Source of the DNA: Manduca sexta
Lineage: Eukaryota; Arthropoda; Insecta; Lepidoptera; Sphingidae
Assembly (NCBI RefSeq): GCF_014839805.1
Contig: NC_051142.1
Span: 18,570,589-18,634,588, forward strand
DNA: 64,000 nt
Reading direction: 5' to 3'
Part shown: positions 54,411 through 64,000 of the stretch, one piece after another
Layout: every line of letters starts with the position of its first letter
Position numbering within the stretch: position 1 is the stretch's first letter
Notes under the pieces: model-generated
What the model was told of the DNA's origin: nothing
Databases searched by the model: none
The model's input: only the letters and a program-made list of their open reading frames with translations
Translations under genes and position numbers: made by a program

Positions 54411-56034
54411 AGTACTACCAGTAAAGTGATTTAACGAGAAACATTTACTGAGATATGGTGAAATAGGCTCGAATAGAAAACTTTGTGACTTAAAGAAAAT
54501 TTAAATATCAATTTTAGGTATAATAATTTGAGTTTGAATTGCTCGGTGACTTAATTATTTACATTTAGAGATTACGACGCAAGATATTAATTATCCCACG
54601 TAGTGGCGTAAATTTTTATGGTCTGTCGTATCTACACTGTTTATATTTTGTGTTATTCTATTCTAATACTAACATTATCACCGTCTCCATTCGAGACCGT
54701 CTTTAAAACCAATGCATTTGTGTTTAAATATTATTTAAAACAAAACTTAGACATTCATGTTAAATTCGTAATCAAAATAAACTGTTACTTTATACAGACA
54801 AAATTTAAATAAAATAAACATCTTATTATACTTACATTAAAATCACAAGATAGCATTTTTAAATTATTATTTATATTTTAATAGTGAGTTCATAAAATCA
54901 CGCATAAGAGCTTGCAGACATTAAATAGATGATATTTGACTAAAATTTTCATAAGAACTTTATGAACAATTATTTAGTACACAAGAATTTCACTAAGGAC
55001 AAACAATTTTCACCTGAACAGGATATGCACTGTGGTGGGTCATACACTGATGTTATAGGTTAAAGGAAAATAAAACCTATATTTTAGGAGGGGATTTGCA
55101 TATTTGGGGGAGGGGATCACTTTTGCTTTTTCGTATTAAAGTTAATGTTGTCACAAGAAATTAGTACCATACCTTACTACACAGTGAAGTGTCCTCTTAT
55201 AAATAAACAGTTCATAAAAATACGCAAATAAAATTGTTTTCATTGTCTGCAAGTTATTTAGATTCATAAAGCTTTTCTTAATCTCTGTGATCTAATTTTA
55301 CATTAACAACTAAAACCTCTATATAGAATTCACCCTAAAATATTATGACGTATTGCAAGCATATAACTATTTAGTAGCTTCAGATCGATCGTTAAAATAA
55401 ACCAATCAAAATGAGTAATATGTGAGTGCTGCGATCAAACTGCATTCTAATTGGTCTATTTTCCCACTCGATTCTGAGATATCGATCTATGATTATTAAT
55501 TTCGGCCACAACTATTGATAGAAATACAGTGTAGGTTACTCAAAACGGAAAAGTCTTTCAAGTAGAATTAATATCGCTGGCTCAGTACTAAGGTCCTATA
55601 TTCATTTTTACTTATGTTGCAAAAATGAGATTAAAAATTTTCATGGTAAAAATTTCATAACATTAATTCATGGTACCCTCTTTATTCATCTTTAGGGATT
55701 ATTAAAAAAATTTACTAAAAAAGGCTTACAATCAAAATATACATATATAGTTAATTCAATTTGCACATTAATTATAACAATTAGATACTTGTAATAGTGA
55801 GCCAGCGATGTCTATTAAGTAATTAAAAATATTTTTTTTATAATCACACTTGATTTGAAAAAATAGAGAGACAAACATATGTTAACAATAATTTGTAGAA
55901 TTCTGGAGTAAGCCAGAACGATTTTATGTTGGGTCTAGACCGCCCAAGCTATTTGCATTTCTCCAGGAACGCGACTCGATGAATCCACAACATATCCATC
56001 CTTTTTTTTTTTGTAACATAAACATAGGTCCACA
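54411..56034. other. Intergenic AT-rich DNA
   Basis: Nothing recognised apart from a weak palindrome near 55380-55494. Confidence 0.5.
55380..55494. mobile_element. Weak palindromic MITE, family P
   Basis: Arms AGATCGATCGTTAAAATAAA and its rough complement near 55485, with central ACCAATCA...ATTGGT as in the other two copies. Confidence 0.4.
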
Positions 56035-56155
56035 CGCAGCGTTGGACGTCAAATTGAAAGGTGGGCAGACGACCTGATAAAGTTCTCAGAAATATGTTGG
56101 ATGCAGGTTTGTATGGTGAGCAGTGGACTTCATGTAGCTGACAATGATAATACGT
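56035..56155 (+). repeat. Degenerate LINE 3' end (family E)
   Basis: GGTGGGCAGACGACCTGATA and GAGCAGTGGACTTCATGTAG match the 43620 tail with indels that break the frame. Confidence 0.55.
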
Positions 56156-56391
56156 ATAGAGATAGCGCTGCGCCTGACGGTAGGTGGAATATCAGAATAC
56201 CGAGTAACGAGATAAACCTCGCCAGTAGAGCGTAATACCGACCTGTTATATATATACTTCGTTAGTAATAAACATTGTATACATCTGTCAGTTACACTAT
56301 GTTTTGTCTCGCTTCCTCTGACGTTAAATGTCACTCGACAAAGCAAGATGAAACGCTGTACAACTGTGACAGACGTATATATTTATTAGTA

Positions 56392-56397
56392 TAATAA
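56392..56397 (-). terminator. Candidate polyadenylation signal of the SID-1-like gene
   Basis: TTTATT on + reads AATAAA on -, about 155 bp beyond the stop codon. Confidence 0.45.
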
Positions 56398-56549
56398 TAG
56401 TCGGCAAACAACTTGAGCATACTACCGCGTGGGTTTTTTGCACATTACCATAGCTACACACTAATGTACAAAAAAATCTGTGTAGCTATGTTAACGTAGA
56501 AAAAATCCCGCACAACGCAGGGCACGGTCCATATTTCTAGGTCCACCCT

Positions 56550-56726
56550 CTAGAAGACCATGATGTGTTCCCTGGAGACGGTTGAGAGGTTGTCGTCGAT
56601 GGTGAGGTACATGTTGAACGAGAAGAACATCGCCGTGGAGGAGAGGAAGTGCCAGATGTCGTGCGAGTCGTACAGCTGCAGCAGCGAGCACACGCGGTTG
56701 TTCTGCCGAGACTGCGCCGGAGTCAG
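56550..56726 (-). CDS. sil: SID-1-like terminal exon
   Basis: Acceptor CCTCGCAG|CTGACT, stop TAG. It encodes [36 protein letters not shown] and the last membrane segment, ending in IMVF. The two His are the predicted metal ligands. Confidence 0.93.
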   Translation of the reverse strand: MTPAQSRQNNRVCSLLQLYDSHDIWHFLSSTAMFFSFNMYLTIDDNLSTVSREHIMVF

Positions 56727-59700
56727 CTGCGAGGGAAACATATTTCATTTACACAGATACATCTAAGTATGTATTAAATTAGCTGATCCCAGCGTATCTT
56801 GTTTTTTTTATTGCTTTGAATGACGAGAGAGAAGTTTGCTGTTCGCCTGATAGTAAGCAATACGACCGCCCATAAACCAGTCGCCCGGAAATTACAAAAT
56901 ATTGGTCCAATTAAAGATAAAATTAACCAATACGTTAATCCAAAATTTAGACTATTACCAAAATTCTTCCAAATATACTCTAAAGTTTACTTTAGACAAA
57001 TATCAAACATTTTCGAAAAGTATAACATAGTTAGACATAGGTAGTATATCTGACCGCCCAGTTTGTGCTCTGGTCGAGGTAGAAGTAGCTGGAGCCGAAC
57101 CACACGCCGTACGTCAGCACGATGTACACCCAGCTGCAACGGAACAACAGCTCAGTACACTTCAAGTCAATTGTACAATTCTAAATAATTATTGGTTTTC
57201 TTATATGCATATAAAATGATATATACCACCCAATATTTTAAATAAATAGTCTCCTTACTTAACACATAAATAATCCCCTTAAAACCCCCAAATTATTTTT
57301 ATTCAACCACAAATATTTTTTTTTTTGAAATGGGCAATATAATTATACTACACAATATTTTGTTTACTAATGATTCTAAAAATATGGAATGACCAATCAG
57401 CTTATTTTAAAGATGATCATGATGCACAATTATGAGAATTAATAAACCAATCCAAGCAGGGACAATTTTATATTTTTAATTGTAACACAATTTCTATGAA
57501 TTCGTTCCATTCCACGTTTACAGTTTAACCTTCATTATAGTGTAACGCTATACAATGTTTTTATGCAGCTATTAGGAGACGAACTATTCTAATATGGTTT
57601 ACAACCAATTCTTTTTATAAATATGATTGACTCATTATCTGCAAATATTAAGGGATGGTTCCAATATACTCTATCGTTTTTAAAATCACAAATATAACAT
57701 TCCCGTTACCTGTACCAGCGGATGGACTCCCGGTGCAGCAGCTTCATGACGATGTAGAACAGCGTGTAGAGGAACAGGTTGCTCATCAACACGAGCAACA
57801 AGTGTGACGCGAAGTCGCGCGAGTGTTGCGCAACACTGAACCACACAGTACAACATTATAGATATATGTGTGAATGTAGCTTGATATGCCTATGGACGAT
57901 CTTGTCTAGTATGGTATGACAGAGAAGACTATAGAAGCCATTAGATGTTTATCCCCGAAGTCAGAGGTGCAATTAGGGCACCCACTTCTCGCCAAGTTTG
58001 TTTCTATTGGACAATTAATGCTCCAAAAAAAATGTCTGTACTGTTGTGGCGATTCTTCATTGGAGTGGAATAAGAGTGGGGCGGAAACAATCATTTTTAA
58101 GGTAATAATAAAAAGTATAATCAAAATTTGTTAGGGTTGGAGTGTCGACTTGAATTTCTTATGTCTTGTTCGTTACTTAGTTATATGCAAAGCAATGCTA
58201 TAATAAAAATAGATTGATTTTAAATGCTTTCGCCATGAAACCCTTCACAGTGTGAATGTAAGATAGAATGGAGTGCTATGATTTATTAATATTGAAATAC
58301 TTTACTTCAGTCCACTGTCAGATAAACAAAGTTAAAGAAAACTAGGAAACTGCCGACCCTATACCTTTAGCCCGACTGTGAGTATGCAAGTGTCATTTCT
58401 TGAATTTGCTTTGGCTGCTAACTTCAGGGCGGTAAAATAAATAATACTGTTTTGTGTGTAGTGCTGTTGTGCACTGACCCGTAGGCGGCGATGGCCCAGT
58501 TGGCGAGGTTGGCGATGAGCAGCAGCACGCAGCGGCCGCAGTGCGTCGGCGTCACCGCCACCAGCGGCCGCGACAACAACTCGCGCGCCGCGCGGGACAG
58601 CACGCCGCCGTCTGACAACACGCGGCTCACTACTGCACTATGTTCACAGCTCTCACATCCATATAATGTTACATTATAACTCAAAACATATATTATAATT
58701 TAAGAGATACAAACAAAATATAATGCTATGATTTTATACTTTAATGCTTGAGTGACGAGTGTTATACACAGACGGTACACGCATATAAACGTATTGCACG
58801 TGCCAGCCTCAGGTGATCTGTCTATATAAGTAGTTCTACTCACAATATTTGTACCAATACCGATCAATTAAATTAGATTTAATTACCTCAACAAACATTA
58901 CCTTAGAGTTTAGACTCTAATAAACGCCCATGATGATCACCAAAGAGTCTCATGTATCAAATTATGTTTTTGTTTTGCGGTTAGTCATAAATCGTGGATG
59001 TTACCATCTATACTGCCGAGGATCGACATTGGGCCGTAAGACCGGTGAAACCAACATAACCGTCGCACTGACCCTATTTTTTGCCCGCAAAAAGGAGAGG
59101 AGAGTGGAAGGGAGAGATATGCTCGCCTCATCAATGGGCGGTAATTTTTTACATTCATTTTCATATTAGTCACATTTATACTTCATTAGAAATGAGATCC
59201 ACTGACCGAGTTTGAATCGTCCGAGGTAGTATATCTGGAAGGTCATGACGAGGCACGTGACGAGGTGCAGCACGGTGAACGCGATCCAGAAGTAGAAGTT
59301 CGCGTTCAGGATGCCCACCAGACCTGTTCAAAACGGTACACTGACATAAAAATACAATATAATTTTGATCAATGCAATATCGACTTTGTAAATAAAGAAC
59401 ACAACGTCGATATTCCTTTGTTCAAAAGTATACATTTTGACGAATATATCAAGTGAAATACTAGTAATGAAAAGAGGTTGGGTGTGTGACCCGAAATTGG
59501 CAGTAATTTATATTAAAAATATTGCTATGTGCAGGAGTGGGCGTGTAGTAGGGATATCGCTCCATCTCTTTCCTTCGCACATAGCAACTCTAGATGACGT
59601 CACATGCGCGTATTGAGCCTGTTTTAATTTCTGGACACTTACCCCTTCTGTCGAAATTCAATGGCTTATAACTTATTTATTTTCACCGAATTTTAATCAA

Positions 59701-62700
59701 TATTTCTAATAGAATTTATACGAGATAGTTATTCATTTAATAAACGTAAAGAAGACAAAAAAGTCGCCCTATTGAGCTACTAATTTGTTTGGAGAGTTAC
59801 CAATGAATATGATGAGCGCGAGCACGCCGAAGGTGGCGTGTGCCCTGGCGTTGATGTCGGGGTGCCGCGCCTGGTAGATCTTCACCATGCACAGCACCGA
59901 CGTCACGTACATGAACGACGTGTCTGCACAGCGCAATACATATTATAGGGAAACCTTATCTAAACGTTATATCCGATAGTCGTTATAAACGATGCGTCCT
60001 TATAACCGGATTCGCAATAACCGGTTTTTACTGTATATACCATCCCATACAACCTTTTTTATAACATAGTGGAATGGGGTCTAATAAACTGTCGACTGAT
60101 AAGAAATGATTACCCTTCCACAGTCAACACAATTATGCCGGCATGCTGGAACCGGATATACACAAGATAATTCCAGAACGAGACACCTCATACAGGCCAC
60201 TATGATGGGTTTTAACACCTTGTGTACGGTGGTCGCTATTCAGGCGGATATAACCCACCACCAGAAAAACTTTGGGCAAGAAAAAGAAATGTGATTCCAA
60301 TATTTATTATTAGTGCTCATATCGATAGTATCTCATTATGCAACGGTAAAAAAATTCGTCGATTAGTATCTGCATTATTTCCTTTAGCTCACATCAATTG
60401 AATAATTATAATTTCCATTATAAGCTATCGCTTAGGCCCGCTGTACAGTATCTCACCGAACTGGAAGTTCATGCTGTTGGGGCAGACGTGGTAGGCGGCG
60501 GACAGCAGCCCCTCGCTCACCAGCGCGATGCCCATCGCGTACAGCAGCCCGAAGTGTTGCGGGATGCCCATCTCCTTCTACCAACGTTAAAGGAAAGTTA
60601 CGTCAAATCGCCAAACACCATGTGACATTACGTGTGTGATATGATTCCAAAAATCAAGCAATACTTAAATGTGAATCAAACAATAAATAGCACACAATAT
60701 TTCATATTTAAACGGAAAAAAATATATAAAAAGACCAATATTGTCGGGGATAGTAAAATACTGCGTAAATAGCTTTGGTAACTATCACGCGAGTGATAAA
60801 TATATTTTTTTCAGGATTGAGATATAGCTGAATGTGTCGATATTTACTTTGTATTGAATACTCCAATGTTAATTTGACAACTTGCATCACTTTTGCGGTA
60901 TTATACTTTTCTAGAGGATATAACGCAATCACGCGATTTCACTTGAGACCACAGCTAAAATGACTTTAATAGAGAACAGGAAATTGTATGTGAAGGAAAC
61001 ATTCTATCGGTAAGTATATCGCTGGTGGACGGTCTCACCTGCGCCACACTCCGCGCCCGGTGGTAGCTGTGTCGCCTCCACACCTGGCACAGGAACAGCA
61101 CGCCCAGCATCACGTAGCCGAGGTTGGAGAACACGTGGTTGAAGTCCGACAGCACCATCAGCGGATGCGCGCACAGGAAGTTGAAGTAGCACAGGTCTTG
61201 GTTTCCGGATTGATTTAGGAGCTAAAAAAATGATTGCATAAGCCATCAAACCAGCAGTGGTTAAGTTACTAATGGTAAATGTATGTACATAAAACTGAAC
61301 GATAGAGTTACTGGCCGGCAGTGGCGTAGTTGCTATAGGTTACTGGCAGTAACTGCGGTACTGAGAGTTGCTAACTAACTTGCTAATACTAGTAACCTCA
61401 CCCGTTGGTAGGTGACGACGAGCTGTATGACGGGCAGCGTGTAGAACACGGCGACGGTGAGCACGTTCCATAAATACATGTTCGAACGGCTCGACAACAC
61501 CTTCGGGTGACATCTGTAGGTAAATACTTATATTTTAACACGGCAAGGTACCTCGCCATTAGAAATTGAAAAGCATGAAGAGAAATAATGTCAAATTGTA
61601 GTGAAATATTGAACGACAGCAATGGTAAGGCGAGATCTTGCGAATCCATGAGAAACAAAGGGGTCTATGAACATCCTGAATAGAGAAAACCTTTTATATT
61701 GGTGACAATATTCGTATCCATGAGAAATAAAAGAAAAGAACAGAGAAAACCTTTCATATTAGTATATAAGCACAATATTAATTCTAATAGAAAATACTAT
61801 TTTCGAATTATAATCCGATCAATATTTTTTTCTAAAAGCACTTTCTTTGGTGATAAGTTACTCACCTTGCCAGGTTGGCGACACACAGCTTCCCTCCCAG
61901 TAGGTAGAGATTTTTCTCCGCGTTGATCTCATCAGGCGTTGAGAAATTCGACTCGGTGTCCGATATCGAACTACACTCTATAAAACACATACATATAGCC
62001 ATTTTCATCAAGTAAGATTATGCAGTTAACGCAAAACGAACCGTATCACCCTGACATAAGGCTCATAGTAGCAATGACATCGTCCAGTCGAACTTGGGTA
62101 AATGTATAATTTAGGAATATTAGTTTAACTTGACATAAGATTAAGTTCAGACTAACAATTTCTCGCAGCAGTATATTTAACTTCCAGATGCAATACACAG
62201 GCGTCAACATTTCAATACACACGTGCGACTCGCCGCAATTCCTGCAAGCTTCAAAACTTGCAGGACTTTCTAATTTTTTTAACCCTTAATTTTTGTACAA
62301 GATTATTGTATGTAGGTATAGTGTATAACGTCCTGGGACCTGTGTGTTGCGAGGTGGGCAGGTCCCCCGGCGGGAGGTGGTGGCGGGAGGAGCTCTCGCC
62401 GCTGACTTCCATGACGTTGACGTGTCGGCGTCGCGTCGCTGGCACCGACGCGTTGTCGTGCGGGATCGCCGGGGAGATTAAACCGTCTACGGATATTAAT
62501 ACATTTTAAACCCATCGAAAGATGAAACATTTATAATTCATGGAAAGTGTAAGGTCGTTATGGCAGAGTCATGACCCTTTTCTTTACTTGACAGTTGCCT
62601 ATCATCATTATCAATTAAGGTTATTTGGATCAATTTGGTAGTTTATGGTCTTAGTCCATCACAAGAAGTTCAGTTGATTATGTTTAACAGGGTGGGGTAT

Positions 62701-63629
62701 ATTTTAAAGTTTAATAGAAAATAAGTACATACTCGACTACTGTGGGACGGTTTTATAGACTGCCTGGGGGAGAGCCTGGCGAGGGGATCACTATCTGGAC
62801 CTCATGCCGCTTAGGGGCCATTCAAGTATTATAATAATATCAGCCCTGTATTATATACTTGCTCACTGCTGAGCACGGGCCTCCTCTACTACTGAGAGGG
62901 ATTGGTAGACTACACACACCTTCGAAATTCCTATAGAGAACTTCTCAGATGTGCAGGTTTCCTCACGATGTTTTCCTTCACCGTTAAAGCGAACGATAAA
63001 TTCACAAAGAATACACACATGATTTTAGAAAAGTCAGAGGTGTGTGCCCTTGGGATTTGAACCTGCGGACATTCGTCTTGGCAGTCCGTTCCCCACCCAA
63101 CTAGGCTATCGCATTTTGTAATTGTAATTTGGAGGGTCTTGTAAAACGTTAAGAAGCGTTACAGGGGAGAGTAGGAGGAGTTCGTACAACGCGTTGTGAA
63201 CATTGTTTTTTTTAATTTAAAACAATAACAAAGGTATTTTAGCGACTTTCCCGTACTTTGCGTAACGTAATTGTATTAGAAAAAAGTCACTTTAGGGTTA
63301 CATAACTCTTTGACGGGGGACGGGTGCGTAGAGGAAAACGTTACGGCGCGTTACATGCGCGGGTGGAAGGGACAGAAATCTTCAATAATTGCGTTACGTA
63401 ATACTTGAACGGCCCCTTACAATCAAATGCAGTGGTAACTTCGCCATGCTCTATAGGAAGTCGAGTTAGCTGCGCCGTACCTTCCTCCTGGCTGGTGTCG
63501 ACGCTGCCCAGCACCTTCCTCCTGGTGCACAGCACCGCGCCGAGGAAGGCCAGGTAGAAGGACGCGAAGAACGCCAGCACGGCGCCCGCCGCGATCATGT
63601 ACTCCTGGTACGATATCGTCTCTATTATC
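56550..63629 (-). CDS. sil: SID-1-like (SIDT family) membrane protein, C-terminal part, 12 exons
   Basis: Gene-level entry; exons follow in descending coordinates. The joined reading frame is 1597 nt, about 531 residues, all junctions in phase; the 5' part lies past the right edge. Family members are multi-pass proteins linked to cellular uptake or transport of double-stranded RNA (nematode SID-1) and to lipid/cholesterol handling (animal SIDT). Evidence: [51 protein letters not shown] and [12 protein letters not shown] are signature segments. Predicted segments: one before a Ser-rich loop, then ten more to the C-terminus, the expected eleven. The CREST-superfamily residues (Ser and His in SAAYHVCP, Asp in FQFD, two His in HDIWHF) are all present, so metal binding is plausibly intact. 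Lepidoptera are known to carry several such genes (sil1-3); which one this is cannot be told here. Confidence 0.93.
56820..56885 (+). repeat. Family C head fragment in the last SID-1-like intron
   Basis: TTGCTGTTCGCCTGATAGTA and ACGACCGCCCATAAACCAGT match the start of the 54118 copy. Confidence 0.55.
57055..57133 (-). CDS. sil: SID-1-like exon (membrane segment 10)
   Basis: Acceptor CCGTTGCAG, donor GGCG|GTCAGA. It encodes [20 protein letters not shown] and QSTNWA. Confidence 0.92.
57710..57835 (-). CDS. sil: SID-1-like exon (membrane segment 9)
   Basis: Acceptor TGGTTCAG, donor TACAG|GTAACG. It encodes [20 protein letters not shown] and a hydrophobic [11 protein letters not shown] end. Confidence 0.92.
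58479..58632 (-). CDS. sil: SID-1-like exon (membrane segment 8)
   Basis: Acceptor ATAGTGCAG, donor TACGG|GTCAGT. It encodes a loop [20 protein letters not shown], then [18 protein letters not shown]. The acceptor is one of two nearby AGs; this one fits the phase. Confidence 0.87.
59207..59323 (-). CDS. sil: SID-1-like exon (membrane segment 7)
   Basis: Acceptor TTGAACAG, donor CTCG|GTCAGT. It encodes [20 protein letters not shown] and [11 protein letters not shown]. Confidence 0.92.
59801..59923 (-). CDS. sil: SID-1-like exon (membrane segments 5-6)
   Basis: Acceptor CTGTGCAG, donor ATTG|GTAACT. It encodes [20 protein letters not shown] and [13 protein letters not shown]. The Asp of FQFD is completed across this junction. 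Confidence 0.93.
60095..60265 (+). repeat. Interspersed repeat family D in a SID-1-like intron
   Basis: CACAATTATGCCGGCATGCT and CCTTGTGTACGGTGGTCGCT, in the order seen at 22186. Confidence 0.7.
60457..60574 (-). CDS. sil: SID-1-like exon (membrane segment 4, predicted metal site)
   Basis: Acceptor TGGTAGAAG, donor TTCG|GTGAGA. It encodes [20 protein letters not shown] and [16 protein letters not shown], the most conserved SID-1 block. The acceptor's preceding tract is weak. Confidence 0.93.
61039..61221 (-). CDS. sil: SID-1-like exon (membrane segment 3)
   Basis: Acceptor TTTTTTTAG, donor CGCAG|GTGAGA. It encodes [20 protein letters not shown] and [20 protein letters not shown], a signature region of the family. 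Confidence 0.93.
61402..61513 (-). CDS. sil: SID-1-like exon (membrane segment 2)
   Basis: Acceptor TACCTACAG, donor CAACGG|GTGAGG. It encodes [20 protein letters not shown] and [15 protein letters not shown]. Confidence 0.91.
61866..61977 (-). CDS. sil: SID-1-like exon (cytoplasmic loop)
   Basis: Acceptor GTTTTATAG, donor GCAAG|GTGAGT. It encodes [20 protein letters not shown] and [15 protein letters not shown]: an acidic Ser-rich loop leading to the next segment. Confidence 0.9.
62340..62486 (-). CDS. sil: SID-1-like exon (variable loop)
   Basis: Acceptor TATCCGTAG. Donor CACACAG|GTCCCA is weak but gives the required phase 1. It encodes [20 protein letters not shown] and a His/Pro/Ser stretch; low conservation is expected in this loop. 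The exon is the least certain of the gene. Confidence 0.7.
62840..63115 (-). repeat. SINE family A in a SID-1-like intron
   Basis: Reverse copy from ATCAGCCCTGTATTATATAC to the complement of GCGATAGCCTAGTTGGGTG. It lacks about 40 bp of the middle present in the 31930 copy. Confidence 0.8.
63481..63629 (-). CDS. sil: SID-1-like exon (membrane segment 1), first one in the window
   Basis: Acceptor CAGTTTCAG, donor GGAAG|GTACGG. It encodes [38 protein letters not shown] and SVDTSQEE: the first membrane helix after the extracellular domain. It enters needing two bases from an upstream exon outside the window. Confidence 0.9.
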
Positions 63630-63884
63630 CTGAAACTGATTAAACTTTGTCAAGTTACATATATAATCACACGCACACGCGTGCGGGCTAGGCAGAGAGA
63701 CAACTTGTACACCCATATTTAGCCGACCCTGTATCACGAAATAGAATAGTGTGAAAACTATTGTCTGAATGCAAATACCAATGTTGTCAACTCAAATTTA
63801 TTTTGCATCAAAAATCAGAAAATCTCTCTTTAATACGATGCCTCGGCAGAGAAATAGTATATCACATCAGGTTCACATCACATT

Positions 63885-64000
63885 ACTCCGGTGGCGGAGT
63901 TGTTTTAATGTACTGTTGTGCTGAGGTTTGGGGTTCGATCGTAGGACAAATTGATATTGGATTTTCCTACCCTGTAACAGTCCGGAGTTCAGAATTTGTA
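63885..64000 (+). repeat. SINE family B, cut by the window edge
   Basis: CCGGTGGCGGAGTTGTTTTA and a B-box-like GGGGTTCGATCGTAGG; the body ATATTGGATTTTCCTACCC continues to the edge. Confidence 0.65.

Overview
The window looks like nuclear DNA from a moth or butterfly. Short GC-rich exons sit in AT-rich introns and flanks, and the repeats are ones I associate with Lepidoptera: non-autonomous Helitrons ending in a hairpin plus CTAG, tRNA-derived SINEs, and LINE 3' ends. I see no prokaryotic or organellar genes, no rRNA gene and no intact tRNA gene. All family names come from reading the translations; no database search was run.

Two protein genes are supported, and they converge tail to tail. 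On the + strand (about 17.7-48.3 kb) is a 26-exon gene for a Rho-family GTPase-activating protein of the CdGAPr / ARHGAP32-ARHGAP33 type. It has a PX-like region, an SH3 domain, a RhoGAP domain with its arginine finger, and a long basic, disordered tail. Assigned exons 2-26 join in one reading frame. With the proposed first exon the total is exactly 1613 codons including the stop. On the - strand (63.6 down to 56.55 kb) is the C-terminal two thirds of a SID-1-like (SIDT family) dsRNA/lipid-associated membrane protein: 12 exons, about 530 residues, roughly 11 membrane segments. Its N-terminal extracellular part lies beyond the right edge.

Layout: 1-16.9 kb is upstream DNA with repeats (SINEs, two Helitrons, a 5'-truncated LINE with a 16-bp target duplication) and no supported gene. 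A candidate promoter and 5' leader lie at 16.9-17.74 kb. A first intron of about 8 kb follows, then a compact exon cluster at 26-38.4 kb with repeats unusually close to splice sites. From 38.4 to 41.14 kb there is a 110-bp minisatellite whose unit is a duplicated exon-intron junction. Further introns hold a hAT-type MITE and a LINE tail. Then come a 1.9-kb exon and the final exon, an 8.3-kb gene-poor stretch, and the SID-1-like gene.

The most unusual feature is the array at 38397-41142. The last 51 nt of a RhoGAP exon, its 5' splice site and the start of the next intron are repeated 25 times. Most units carry an AG just before a phase-preserving 51-nt (17-codon) mini-exon and a GTACGT donor after it. 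The whole array is also open in the gene's frame as one 924-codon exon ending at the last donor. The locus therefore has the sequence potential for a length-variable, repeat-encoded insert in the RhoGAP tail, or for an array of decoy splice sites. RNA evidence is needed to choose between these.
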